Positions 39,405 to 52,300 of a stretch of DNA of 64,000 nt are shown here, piece after piece. The translations under genes and the position numbers were made by a program. The stretch lies in assembly GCF_009389715.1 (NCBI RefSeq), contig NC_052407.1, forward strand, positions 3,661,154 to 3,725,153, in the 5' to 3' direction. Each line of letters opens with the position of its first letter. Positions within the stretch are counted from its first letter, which is position 1. Source of the stretch: Phoenix dactylifera. Lineage: Eukaryota > Streptophyta > Magnoliopsida > Arecales > Arecaceae. Below the pieces are notes generated by a model. The model searched no databases. It saw only the letters and a list, made by a program, of their open reading frames with translations, and had not been told where the DNA came from.

Positions 39405-42400
39405 TTAGTCTTCCTCCAAGTTGATGGAGTCCTTGAACTTTCCATACAAGATCTTCTTGAGCTCAGCCATCTGTGCAAGTACAGATTCCTTTTCTTCTTC
39501 CAGCCTCTCCAGTTCCTTGCTAGCATCCTCCTTCATCTTCTCCAACCTGCTCTCAACTTCTTCCCGAGGCATATGAGCAAAGACCTCGCCTATTTGGAAC
39601 CTCACCACATCCTCATCAGACAAAATTAATTCGTTGCTGGCATCCTCCAAACTTTCATTTGCTTCCTGCAGAACAGAGCAAACAAGTCCATGACAAGTCT
39701 CAGGAATTACATCAAAATTTTGCATCTCTTTTTCCTACTTTTGTAGCTTAAAATGACGAGATCTTTCAAGAAGTTAACTGAGCAGTCAAGCAGGTGCTCT
39801 CACAGTACAGTTACATAGCAAATGTTCCAGGCAGTAAGGTGGATACGATTTTGCCGTCATACATATATCAATGTTATATTTCTAAAGATATAACAAGATA
39901 AATCAATCCACATAAAAACTAAAGAGTTCACAGTGTGAAATGTGCAGTTCAGCAAGACCTCATATCACAATTACATTGCCCAGTATTTCAGGCAGTTAAG
40001 ACGTACAATTCCACTGTCTAACTTTCTACTTTTTGGGGGTGTTTGGATGCCAGAAGATCTTATCTGCCCCAAAAAGATCTTCCCAGCAAGGACCTCCTTT
40101 TAAATTTACATAGGAAGAGAAGCACTACAAGAAGCCCAGGCTGCCACAAGCACAATTAATCTCTAATTTAGCGAATAACTGATTCGATCTCCAGGATGTT
40201 TTATCTTATCCCAGAAACATAGGGATAATCGGTGCTCACCGGATCCTCCGCCTCACTGGTTTGCTTTGCTTCCATGGTAAAGAGTTTTTTGAGAATAAAA
40301 TTCCAAAGAGTTAAACCAAGAGCCAGCGGGGAAGATCTTACCAGAGGACATGGTCTTCCATCATCAAAACACCCCCTTTGAGAGAAAACAAGGTCAGTCA
40401 ATTCACATAAAAGGGAAAGGAAGGACACATTAACAAATGAGTTAGACATGCCCAACTTTAACAATTTCAGCACGTCATAGGCCAACTTACCCAGTACATT
40501 ATGTTGCCATCACTTTTATGATACTTTTTGCATATAGCAGTTGCTGATTGGCAGCTGATAGTGTTCTGAATTTAATGTCGACCAGGCAAACTACAAACCA
40601 AAACAAATGGTACGAGTAGTTTTCCAGTTTATTCATTTTTTTTGATAAAATTCCAGTTTATTCATTAAAATAGGGGCAAGGATAATGTCCTGATTCAGTA
40701 ATAATTGTAATCTGTCTTTTCTATATATTTTTATTTTTTTCAATGATAAATGATATAGAACAACGATCATAATGCAACTCAGTAGAAAATGGAAAAACCA
40801 TCGTTTCCAATTTAACATGGACACTACCAGTGCTTAATCGGTTGGTGTTAGAATCTATCACATAAGTGACCGACATGTCTAACAATATAATGTATTTGTA
40901 GTGTTCCCAGAAAAATAAAAGAGGGAAAAAATACATGCACAACACAGTATCTTTAAGTGTTGCCACTGCACTGCTGCACATGGATAACTTTAGCATTGCA
41001 CCATCTCATCTCTTTGTTGTTAGATCTAATAACATTATCTATCATATTTATGACAAAAATTTGCAATCGCTCAGACATCTCCCTTGTAATCCATAATCCC
41101 CAGAATCCTTTAAGAACCAAGCTTCCTTGAGTAAAATCTAGAATTTCTGAATCCCCTAAAATCTATTTCTATTTTCTATTCTTACTATCTGATTTAAGGA
41201 CAACAGCCCCGTGGTCCATTAATCCTTCATAGCTTGCCCATCTCAGTCTACCATCAACCCATTCTTGACATCCCACTTCACAAGGAATAATTGGAAAGGC
41301 CACAGTCATGTGTAAACATATAAGTGCATTGGAGAAGTAGTTATTATATAGCAATTAAGACATTATATAAGATAAACATAACCAACCCCTGCCTTATCCC
41401 ATCAATGTGAGACAAATTTATATGTTCTACATCATCACTAGGTTCTAATCATGTCCAAGACTTATCAAGAGAGCTATGTTTGAAGAATATCAACATGTAC
41501 TACTTGGTAAGGAAAAAATGGCATAAATAGTATAGTATCAGTGCTGACTGCTTTAATCACCTTGAGAAAGATGATGCAAAAGATGTATCAAATGACAAAC
41601 TTTATGATAGCACAAAGTATTTTGGAGACAAAAGATGTATACTAACTAACATCAATAGCCAATCATATCATACTAATGCTTATTCATTATCATATAGAGA
41701 TGTATTAAAAAGTGAAAACAAAATGAAAACCTACCTCGGGGCAACTGTTGAAAATTTCACATTTCATCATTAAATTCTAAAGGGTACCTATGTTGGCCTA
41801 TAATTTTAATGGGACTAAGAGATTTCTCTTAAGGTATCCATCTCACCGTCCATACTTAGCGTTTAGCAGATGTAATTGGAATTTGATCATTATATTAAGG
41901 TTAAGTCTTCCTATCTTTCCCTTTATTTTGCTTCGTGTTTGTGTGTCCACGTGTGTTTGGGTTTGTGTGGGTCCTTTTTTTTTTTGAAAGGGGGGATGGG
42001 ATGTTTACATGCCCATTCAATATCCATGTCTATGTATGAGCATCTAAATTTCTAGGAAATATGCAGAGTCTTCTCTGCGGCAAGGGGAAAGAGGTACTAC
42101 CATATATTGAAGTAGCAGGCTGTGTACGCATAAAGATTGTTGTCTTGCATCGAAAGGGCACAAGGACTTGAACTTAGCCATTGAAAATATTTCTAATGAA
42201 TAGATAACTATGGGAGAGAGTATTAAATTTAGGATGTTACCACTGTTCATCACATAGACTGCAACCTATTTGGTGCTATGTATGGCGGGAGGCATGTTGG
42301 GATGTCTAAATGTCTGCTGCCTAATTCTAGCGAGCAGAGGGTATCTTAGAAGGTGAAAGTTTTTTGTAAGGGCATCAGGTGGAACGGAGGTAAAGGACGA

Positions 42401-44507
42401 ACAACAAGGTTTGTAGAGACTTGCGAAGAAATACCACACTATTTAAGACATAGCTTCACCAGTTCATTTGTTGTCGCTAGAGATAAGATTTTCATCTAAG
42501 ATCACCTTCCCATTAGAAGTGAAAATGCGACATCATTAACTGTTATTAGTATATGCAAAGGAAGGAGAGTATAGAAGTAAGTGTCAACACCTTGAATAAC
42601 CATCTGCCTCTACAAATAGAGTTGCCAGACTTTGGAAGCACAACGCCAAAGGATGCCTCAAAACTCAGTTTTCATATGAAGGCTCAGAGGACCTATTAAT
42701 CGTCACCTATAGGTGATTTTAAATACATGATTTTTCAATAAAAAGAAAAGAAAAGATATTGTGTCACCTCCAGTTAAGCTCTTAGGTAATTATGATACAT
42801 GACTCATTACAAAAGACAGTGAGTTGAAGGATGTTGATTGAATTTCTCGACTATCGAGCAGAGTAGCATACATGAATAAAGAAAGAAAAAGGAAGTGGGA
42901 ACTGTTCTTTCATTAACTTTGTTGAAGTTTTTAAAGGTCCAATAAGCATATTTCAAGTTTAAAAGCGACAGGTTGATATAGATGCGGACAAAACATATGT
43001 GTTGGTTTGTGGTTTTGGATATGTAAATGGCCGAAGAAACACTCTATTTGGCTGACTCTAACTTGATGCGATAAGAGCATCAATCCCTAAATAACTCCCC
43101 TTCTCATTGGCTCAACTCTTACCTTGATTTAAAAGTTGACCTAGGAAACCATTTTGATCCATGTTCAGCACCTAAAGTCTATCCTTTTCACTCATAGAAA
43201 GAGAAGAATAAAGGCTTTCAAATTGTAAACAATAACTCAACCTTAGCCTAACCAAGGTTTTTAATAAGCTGAGATATCCATAAATTTGGTGGGTGACCAA
43301 GACTGAGGCGATCCAAGATCCCAGTTTATCTCAGGCGAGATGGAAAAGTTTTGATTTTTGGGATGTTAGCTGATCAAGATATCGAAATCTTGGCCAAGAA
43401 TGGAAAACCAGGATTGGCAACTATATTTGGGCATTGATTTTGAGATTCATTAATTAAAAAAAAATAATCTATTAGGAAGTTAAAGAAAAATATTGGAAAA
43501 TATCAATCAATATGTTAATATTGTACCATCTATATGTTAATATCATACGAATTGATATCTCAAGAAATATTGATTTATATCAACTGAGATAAAAAGAACC
43601 AACATTTTATATAACTATATCAATGAGTGCCTGACACCGCTATAAATTGAGATCTTCGCCAACATGAAAACCTTGAGCTTAACTAAAAGCTTTATCCAAG
43701 TTATACGAACTGTGAAGATTGAAGATCAATGTATGAACCTTGACGTGTTGAATGTTTTTTAAGCACCTTAGCCAACCTTGTGAATTGGTGTTGAATTATT
43801 GGAAAACACAACCTTATCTCATGTGAAACCTCAAACGTCCTTCAATAAGAAAATGACGCAAACCTTGTTGAGGATGGAGATTAAGCTCATGCAATCCAGA
43901 GGAACTCTAAAGAAAAAGCAGCTGCCATAACATACCAAACAAAACGGAAACGAGAAAATGGACATATAACAGGCATCCCATATCAAACAAATTACAAGGA
44001 AGATACACAAACTTTGCATAACAGATGATGCTCGAACAGCATAACAAATGACATTAAAAAAAACGGTGCAGAAAGAGATTTGAAGCATTAAAAATTCTTA
44101 ATTTGTTAAAAAAAAGGAAACTTCAAGGAAAAAACCAAACATCATAAGATACTAGCTTCCAAACCATAAATTAAAGATCCAGAAGCCAAAACAAATATAA
44201 AAACAGACGTCCAATATCGATTATAAATAAATCTACGAATAGATTATACCTTCGCGACCTTGATCTCGTCCTCGAGCTCGTGGAAGCGATTGTTCAACCT
44301 CCCAAACTTGTTGATGTTCTGCTGATCTTCCCACGTCACCTGCGCCTCCGCCCCTTCCCCCTTCCAAATCCCCGCCCAAAATCTTCAGAAAAATTTCCAT
44401 ATTTTGCACAAAAAAACGAACCCAGAAGGAGCTAGTGTAATAGTGTAAATGACATCTAGGGTTAGGGTTTTTTTTTCAGTTAGGGTTTTCGGAAGTACCT
44501 GCTGCAT
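39405..44507 (-). CDS. PFD4: Prefoldin subunit 4
   Basis: This is the beta-type subunit of the hexameric prefoldin co-chaperone, which delivers unfolded actin and tubulin to the cytosolic chaperonin CCT. Exons (minus) are 44507-44499, 44339-44250 and 39665-39405. The first coding exon is only 9 nt (MQQ, donor GTACTT). Exon two reads [20 protein letters not shown] and onward. After a 4.6 kb intron, exon three starts [15 protein letters not shown] and ends [11 protein letters not shown] with TAA. The total is 119 residues, a little shorter than the usual 125-134. The two heptad-rich helices of the coiled-coil arms flank the conserved [15 protein letters not shown] hairpin. All junctions are GT-AG and in phase. 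A MITE sits in the long intron and a dyad repeat lies upstream. Frame and motifs make this very secure; the micro-exon is supported by the conserved MQQ start of plant homologues. Confidence 0.94.
40035..40376. mobile_element. MITE in the long intron of prefoldin 4
   Basis: The left end GGGGGTGTTTGGATGCCAG and the right end, reverse complemented, GGGGGTGTTTTGATGATGG form an imperfect inverted repeat of about 28 bp. It continues as GAAGATC and GAAGACC. Flanks are TTT on both sides, a possible 3-bp target duplication. The length is 342 bp with no coding capacity. The type is probably Tourist/Harbinger-like from the GGGGGTGTTTGG terminus. Confidence 0.6.
44460..44490 (-). promoter_or_regulatory. 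Telo-box-like AAACCCTAA motifs in prefoldin 4 intron 1
   Basis: On the minus strand, AAAACCCTAAC and AACCCTAACCCTAG occur just after the first coding micro-exon. Telo-boxes are common in promoters and first introns of plant housekeeping genes for translation and folding. No binding evidence is possible here. Confidence 0.35.
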
Positions 44508-46385
44508 CTTGGGATCCTTTAGCTATAGATCGGGAAGCACCCGGGTCTTCAGCCGAGCCCTGGGTTCTCTGGAACGGCGAGAGGCCTTTAAACCCAATTC
44601 TTCTCGTGGATGGTCTCCCATCGTGCACCAGTTGGGGGCCACGGTAAATGAACGGAAATTCAAGTAGCAACCATCTGATCTCCATCCAGCGACTGATAAT
44701 GGTAGAGTCTCGTGGTCTGGTTCGATTCGTCGGGGACAGATTGGAGGTCGTCAAGCAGCATAATCCATCGATGGACACGTGCATACAATTGTTATGCGGA
44801 AGTAAATGTGCATGGAAATAATATGCGGCGACCAGCACGGGATTTGGTGCGACCATATCTCGCTCCTAGCACAAGATTCTGGGGGGCATACAGAGATCAT
44901 GTGCAGACGTTTTCACAATAATTTCTATGCGAAAAAAGGAAATCCGCATAGAAATAAATATGCGGACATATCTCAATCTCATGCAGGATATGGATTAGGT
45001 TTATGCGCGGACGCGCTCATAAAATTGCTACGCGGAAGTAAGTCCGCACAGAACTATTATGCGGAAATGGGAACTTGGGTCAGTTCGTCCCCCAAAATTT
45101 GAGGAAGTAAATTCGCACAAAAATAAGTATGCGAACGCTTGCACCTCATATCTGGTCTATCTGAGGATGGCACAGCAAATTAGTCCACAACCTCCAAAAT
45201 CAAGGACGGCTCAATCCTTAGGCGATAGAGATGGCTGCCTAAGGTTCCGACTCCCAAATCCATTTATTATAGTAAGTTCCAAGCTGAGCGTTCCTTCAAA
45301 TGCTATGTATCTTTATAGCTATAAATGCATTAAAGCTTCCAAATGCATTTATGTTAGAACGTATTTCTTACCTAAAAATATTTATTATCTTTTTTCTTAT
45401 TTATACATTGAGGCTCCTAAATGTATTTATGTTGCGGTCTTTGCGTTCGCCTTAGGCCTCCAAATGTATTGAGCGGCTTTTGGCCAAGATCTTCGTCTTG
45501 GACAATAGTCTGGCAGGCAGCGGACCAACATCGGAATCTTCACCTCCAATGACGTCCTCGGCCACAACTCTCAGCTCGATCCGGTTGATAGCACTGGCGG
45601 TGGTAGAGGAGATGGTAGCTAGGCAAACGAAAAAAAATATAAAACAAAAATTCTGAAACTGAAGGGTCTGCTTGATGTTGCTGCTGTTTCCGTATTTTTC
45701 CTGTTGTATACATGTCAGTAAAATAACACAAAGTTTGATTATGAGGACAGAATTAGCAAAAACCTCTGCTATTTTTTTGCTTTTATCTGCACTTTTTCTT
45801 TTAAAGCAATAAAATCATGAAAGCCATAAAGATTTTAAAAATAATTTTAAAAAATAAAATTATTTTATCGTACATGCTCCTCAGTCTAGTTCATCTTCCT
45901 CTTGACTTTTTGAAAACAAAAACAAAAAACAGAAAGAAATACCAACCAGGCTGGAGTTTTCTTTTCTTTTCTTTTCTTGTTCCAAATGCTTCTCACCATT
46001 TTGAGAAACCAAAAAACAACAACAAAAAAAAAAGAGAATGGGAAAGTTCCTAATAAATATTTTAAACATATATATTTTCCTCCTCATATTATATCAGTGA
46101 TGAACCGAAAAGCAATGAGAACTCTCTAAGTACCATAATGCTCTTGCAAGTCACTAAAATAACAATGTAATGGCACAAGCTTACATATATAAGGACATGT
46201 TCATATGAAATGAAGCACCCCAACACACACTAATGGAAACAAGAAGACATAGAAGGCATACTGTGAAAGATCAGGTTCAGCACTTCTCATCTAAGAGAGA
46301 GGAATCTCTTTAACCACCTATTAAAGAACAAGGGCCAAAACATGACAGGCTTATTGGAGAATTGAAAGATGGTGGTGTGATGCAT
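44508..46385. other. Prefoldin 4 upstream region and 3' flank of the DRIP/BMI1 gene
   Basis: Apart from the dyad motif, three loosely repeated CCAAATGCATTTATGTT-like segments lie at about 45330, 45412 and 45458. Low-complexity A/T follows at 45760-46080. No gene is supported. Sequence just below 46386 should contain the 3' UTR of the ubiquitin ligase. Confidence 0.4.
44795..45136. repeat. Four copies of a 36-40 bp GCGGA/TCCGC dyad motif
   Basis: The unit reads roughly TGCGGAAGTAAA, then TCCGCATAGAAATAA, then TATGCGGAC. Copies occur at 44795-44830, 44928-44967, 45030-45066 and 45101-45136, with irregular spacing (133, 102 and 71 bases between starts). GCGGA pairs with TCCGC in the better copies, so each unit could fold as a small hairpin followed by a second GCGGA. 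The cluster is 290-630 bases upstream of the prefoldin 4 ATG. It could be a promoter element array or the remains of a transposon; I recognise neither. Confidence 0.55.
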
Positions 46386-49300
46386 TCATGCGGCGGAAAC
46401 CTTGCGACGACCATAAGCAAGAACCATCACGAACTCCTTGCCTGAGGTACCACTGGATGCTTGCACCGTCTGCGATGATTCCCCCCTGAGCCACGTATCT
46501 ACTAAATTGTGCAGTGTCAGAATGGGGTTCACTGGTTGGCCTCGGCACTTAATTTCCACCTATGACCACAAGTTGAATCATTTTATTTTTCCCTCAGATA
46601 TAAAAAGAATGAGATAATCAGAGGGAACAATTACACAAAGCAAAGTCAGTAGATCAGATCAGCTTCTGTAGTAATTCATGTTTAATGTTCTACAGTTTGA
46701 AATCATAGAATTTCTATCTTATTCCGCTAAAGAAGATAATACAGCTGACATAATACAAGTCTCACGATCATTAGCATCTTAGCCTCCGACCTTGATTGTA
46801 TACTTCCATTACACATTCCATGCACTAATAGTGCTGATCAATGGTAAGGTAGCATGGCCCAAAGCTTAACTGCTAATAACTATTTGTCTCCATATGGTGT
46901 TGAGTATGGCTAATAATGACTGTTCAGACATGGGCAACTAATTAGGTCGAAGCACATTAAGAGAGGATATCTTGTTAGATAACAAAAGGTTTAGTTTAAC
47001 AAATTTTGCACCCATAGAAGAGAGAAATTAAAAACCAATCAAGATGGTAGAGGCATGTTCATGACTTGATATACGTGATGCCATTCTTTGTGATGGAACT
47101 AATCATTTGATTGTCTATACAAAAGGAAAGCACTTACATCTAGCTTCTAGAAATAAAATTCATGGGCACACTTGGTTAATATATTTTGGATTATAAGAAA
47201 CATAATTGACATATTCAACTAAGCTAACAGTAGTACGAGAGATGCAAAGTTCTTTAAGCATATATTAGAAGATCTATGAAGAAGGCAACATTAAACCTAA
47301 CAAATACACCTTGTTGAATGGACATGCAGTTGGTCATATAAATCATGGTCTCCTAGATAAAAATCTTAAACTACAACAACCTTCAAACTGACTTCAACAA
47401 TTAAATCATTGTGAAAATCCTGGACTTGGTGACTTTGTCCAATAAAATGCCCTGCCACCTAACCTAAAAGGCCAGCAAAGAGGTAGAAAGTGTATTGATT
47501 ATCAAAAAAGTTTACAGTGAACGAATACAGAGACTGGCATGATTGTGTTGGAAGTGAAAGTCAATTTGATATACTTGGCATACAACTGTGGCATCATAAT
47601 TGGTGTCCAGAAGCTGGCATCCTTGTAGTAAAGTGACAGCTTGAAACATGCATCAAGCTTTAATGTAACATAAGCACCAACCTTAACGCACGTATATGGC
47701 CAATATGTCATTAAATCCCACAAAAGAAGTAAAAAGAAGAATCAAAAGCACAAAGAAATTATCATTTTATAATTTCTGCAAGCCGACCTTACTACTTTAT
47801 TTATAAACCAATTGCTAGCCAACTAAAAAGTTACGAATTTCCAACCAGCTATAACTCTCTTAAGTCTTAACCCTTATAACATCTATAGAAATATATGAAA
47901 AACTAACATAATACAATAGAGCAAAAACCCTAAATGGATTTTAGCTTGCACAGATTAAATCTAGTTGCAGTTTATTTAAAACTCGCCCATGTAATCATTG
48001 AAAAAGAAATGTTGTATTTCTAACCTTATGTATTTTAGACATCTATTTGAGGATTGCCGCTTTTGTCTAGTATTTTTTACTTTTCCCCTAGTAATGAAGA
48101 CTTTTAAGAAATCCAGATTTAATTAACAGCTTGTAGAATATCAAGGACAATGCTTGTTTGAAATCATTTTAATCCAATTCTACATTTGCTTTTACAACAA
48201 TCAATAAAAAAATGACCAAGATTATTTGCTACTCTAACAGCAGTTTCTCGTACATCTTTGTTGCAAACTATCATTGTTCATTGTAGCTTCTTTCTAGCAT
48301 ATTTCTGCAGTCTTGATACATCATATGCAAGCCAGTACAGTTGAAGTGTAAGTAGGCTCAGTAGACCCAAAGTATAATTCTATCATCCTATCAACAAAAA
48401 GCACCAGTTTTTGCTCTTTATTACTATATGATACTAGGTTAAGATCGAAGCAAAATCTATTGATATAGGAAGCAAATTGGAAACTCACCTCAGCTTCACT
48501 TGCAATATTAAGCTTCTTTGCAAGGTATTTTTGGATGAATGAAACAGTTAGATTCCCATCCCTAAGACCAAAATTAGTCAAAACTAATATGTCAATACAT
48601 GACAACAATGAAAGAAATGAAGCATAAAAGGAACTCATCAGACACGAACTAACATGCTACTTGTTTCCAATCAATTAAGATAAAGAGAGTGATAGTAATA
48701 ACAATTCTTTGTAGGTTTGCATTAGGTTTGTCTTCATAGTTGATGCCAACAGAGATTACATAGCTAGGTAAATCTACAAGAAAAGTTATTTGACAAAGCA
48801 AAGATGGTAAAAAAAAGCACTTAGAATTAGCATCACTGATAGCTAAGTGGCTTATGTGACTATGAATACTTCTTTCAAAAGTCCTACACAGAGAAGAACT
48901 AATGCCCTAGCTAGTTAGACAACAGCCCTGCTGATAGACTGATAGCTTAACGCAAGTGCCTTGTTGTGATTTAATATACTTCTTTCAAACATCCTATGCA
49001 GAAGAGACCTAATTTCTTAGCTGGTTAGACCAATAAATGAGTAACAAAAATGCATACAGTGCCTATAATAGCAGCATAGTGCCTATTACAACTAATATAT
49101 AATATTAACTTCGGATGGTATTAACAATCTCCAAATTGCATAACCATATTATACTCAATAACAAAATTCAAACCAACATATGAAATGGACAAGCTTTATG
49201 TGATTTTCCATATTTTAAAAGCTTATTTCGAATCTCTCTTTGACTATTATGATTTTGCCATTGTATACATATTTACATCTGCTTGTTTCTTTCTTTTCTT

Positions 49301-52300
49301 TTTTTTCCTTTTCCCCTTTGCATACAGAGCAATGAGCATTTCCCCTGACTAACTAACATTTGTTTTTCTTAATTATCACATAAATGACATAACATGAGCC
49401 ATCTTCTACTAGATCCATTATGCTGTGAGAGACTTCAATCTTTCAGCTGTTGAAACATCTGATGCATAGCTTGTGTTTTATTGAAAAATTGCTGCATCAA
49501 TCTTGCGGACATATAACAAACACTAGAAGCTTGATTATTAAACCACATACCATCGCATTACTAATACAACTTGAATAATCAAATATATTATCATGGGCAT
49601 ATCAACCAACTAGTCTTCGGGCCACAACCTCCCCCTTACCTAAACCCGAAAAAGAAAAAGAGAAACACAAGGCCCTACTAGATATGAACCTTTCTTCTAA
49701 ATTTTCTTCAGCCTTCCTTCCTGGCTACAACGAATCTTACAGGAGCCATGCAGGCACGTATTTAGTCCCACATCGACTATTCACTAATTAGATTTTAGAT
49801 ACTTATACAGGGCTAAGAAATCCAAATAATATCTTCCGACTAGCCCTTTTGGATAAGGTCTTAGGTTGTTACAAATGTTATCAGAGCGAACCCGGCCCAT
49901 GGCCTATGTAGACTAGGAAAAACTGCAGCATGGGCCCATTTAGGCTGATCAAGAGTTGATCGTGATGTTTATGATTAGGATTTATGGTACTTACGATTGG
50001 ATTTGAATAAAATTGGATTCTTAAGCTAGCGAGGATGCCAGGGCTTAAAACTGAAGGAGTATATGAGGACCTATGCGGTAGGATAGAAACAAAGCAACAG
50101 GTCGAACTCTTCTTTAGTGTCAAGGTAATAGCTATAAATAGTCATTACTCCTGAAAAACGAAAGAAGAATGGGACCGATTATGGGACATACAATGCATTA
50201 CAGATGTATAATCATTACACTTCAGCTAGGCTATTCTATTCCACCCAGGGTCCGCCGAGCTAGGCCAAACCGTCCGGTTCAAGTAGTACCGAGCCGACCC
50301 GGTACGAAACCACGTCGGTTCGGCTATTCTATTTGGATCTGCCGGGAACCGCTATTGGACCGGTCAAAACCAGCCCTTTACCAGCTGAAACTGGCCGGTT
50401 CAGTGCCAAGTCGGTGCGAACTGGTGAGTCAACCTAATTTTGAACCGAGTTGGGTATGGCATTAAAGGCATCAGGTGGCGTTAGGAAGGCCCGAGAAGAC
50501 CTTTCCAACGCAATTTGAAAGCGGCTCCGCTGCTTTTTCCTTCCAAAAAAAATCCACAAACAACACTGATTCGGGCTATCAGAAGAAGCATCCAAGGTTA
50601 AATAAGGTGTCTTTCTCTCTTTTATCTCCTTTCCTCCTTTTTTTTTGGGATTTGAAAAAATAACTCAAAAATTGCAAAATAAGGAAAGAGCGTGCCAAAA
50701 TTTTTGATTTGAGCTTATTTTTTTTATATGTTGTAGATTTATTGACATTATACATGCTGACATAAAAATCTTTTATTTTAGAATTATATATAATTTTTAA
50801 AAATTAAAAATATATTTTTGGATTAAAAAGAATAATTTTTTAAAAATAAATTTAAAAAATAAAAAAATATAAAATTAGAAACATATTTAGGGGCATGCAA
50901 GCTACTCTCCATAAAAAAATTTGGTGTCCATTCATTCAGTTTTGATACGATAATAAGCATAGTGGCCTAGATCTAAATTTAAAAAAATTGAGAAATAAGT
51001 AGCCTTTGATGCATGCCCGAAGGTTTAGAAAAATATATGTAGCATCTATTGTTGGATTCTACATGAATTTGAGCTAAAATTAATTTTTTAATATTAATAT
51101 TTCAAAATTAATTTTAAATTCAAAAATAATATAAAATATATAAATAATACATAAAATTAAAGAAAATTAGTAGTACGTATTAAATCATATTTTTTTAATT
51201 AATGATATTTAAACATAATTTTAAATTTAAAAGAATTAAAAATATACAAATAAATAAATAAATAAGGATTATATATTAGATAAATCAGATGTATTTTTTA
51301 AGATAAAAAAATTATCTTCATCGTAAATTAATTTTGCTATTTTTAAATAATTGATAAACTGACGTACTTGATAAACCTGCAGGAATGGAGCCATCAAGAA
51401 AAAAGAAAGACCAGAACATGACATTGGCTGGGATCATGGGCAAATGCTCTCGGGCTGGCACTATTGAAAGTGCAACTGGTGCAACACAGAGTTCAAAAAA
51501 GGAGGCAGAAGCAAGTTGAAGCACCACCTGGTGGTTACCCTGACGTATCTATGTGCCAGAAATGCCCACAGGAGGTTCGGCAGCTAATGAAGAAGCACTT
51601 CATTGATTTCAAAGCAGTAAAGAAAAAGGTTGCCAAGAAGAAGGTGGAGGTGGACCGTCGAGCGGCAGAGCTACCTTTCTATTACTCTAGGGAGTCATAA
51701 GAAGCGCCCGCTCCAGATGACAAGGAGGCATAAATTCAAGCTGCCATGTAAGCGAGCCTGAATGATCAGTGGTAGCAGGATAAGGTGGCCAAGCATAGGG
51801 CTCGATTTGGGCCCTCGTACTACGAGTCCAGCTCTGATTCTGCGAACAGTGGGCCAAATCCAGAGTTCAAGAGGACCATCTCAGTCGGAAAGTCCGTTAG
51901 CAGAGGTGGTGGTCGAATTGCATCTATGCTGGAAGCTTTTGGTAGCAGAAAGAAGTCATCCATACATATTCTACCAGCAGCAACAATCCATGATTTAGAT
52001 CTACATGCCTTCTCCAGCAAAAATTCGAAGCAGTAGAGGATTGACTCAATGCTGAAAAAGAATAAGAAGAAGGATATGTGGCGAGCTATTGGATCCTGAT
52101 TTTGCTTTAGCCACATCCCAACAAATGCGCTAGACAATACGTACCATAGGTCTGCCATTTCCGCTATACAGGCTATTGGTCCCGGTGTAGATCTTCCAAG
52201 TCCGAAGGACATCTATGGTGAGCTTCTTGACAATAATAAGAAGGATCTAGAGAAATGGATTGCCTCCTACAACAGCAAGTAGCCTACATATGGATTGACT

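Noticed and set aside
44460..44490. Interstitial telomere repeat
   Set aside because: There are only two or three AAACCCTAA-type motifs, which fits a telo-box rather than a telomeric array.
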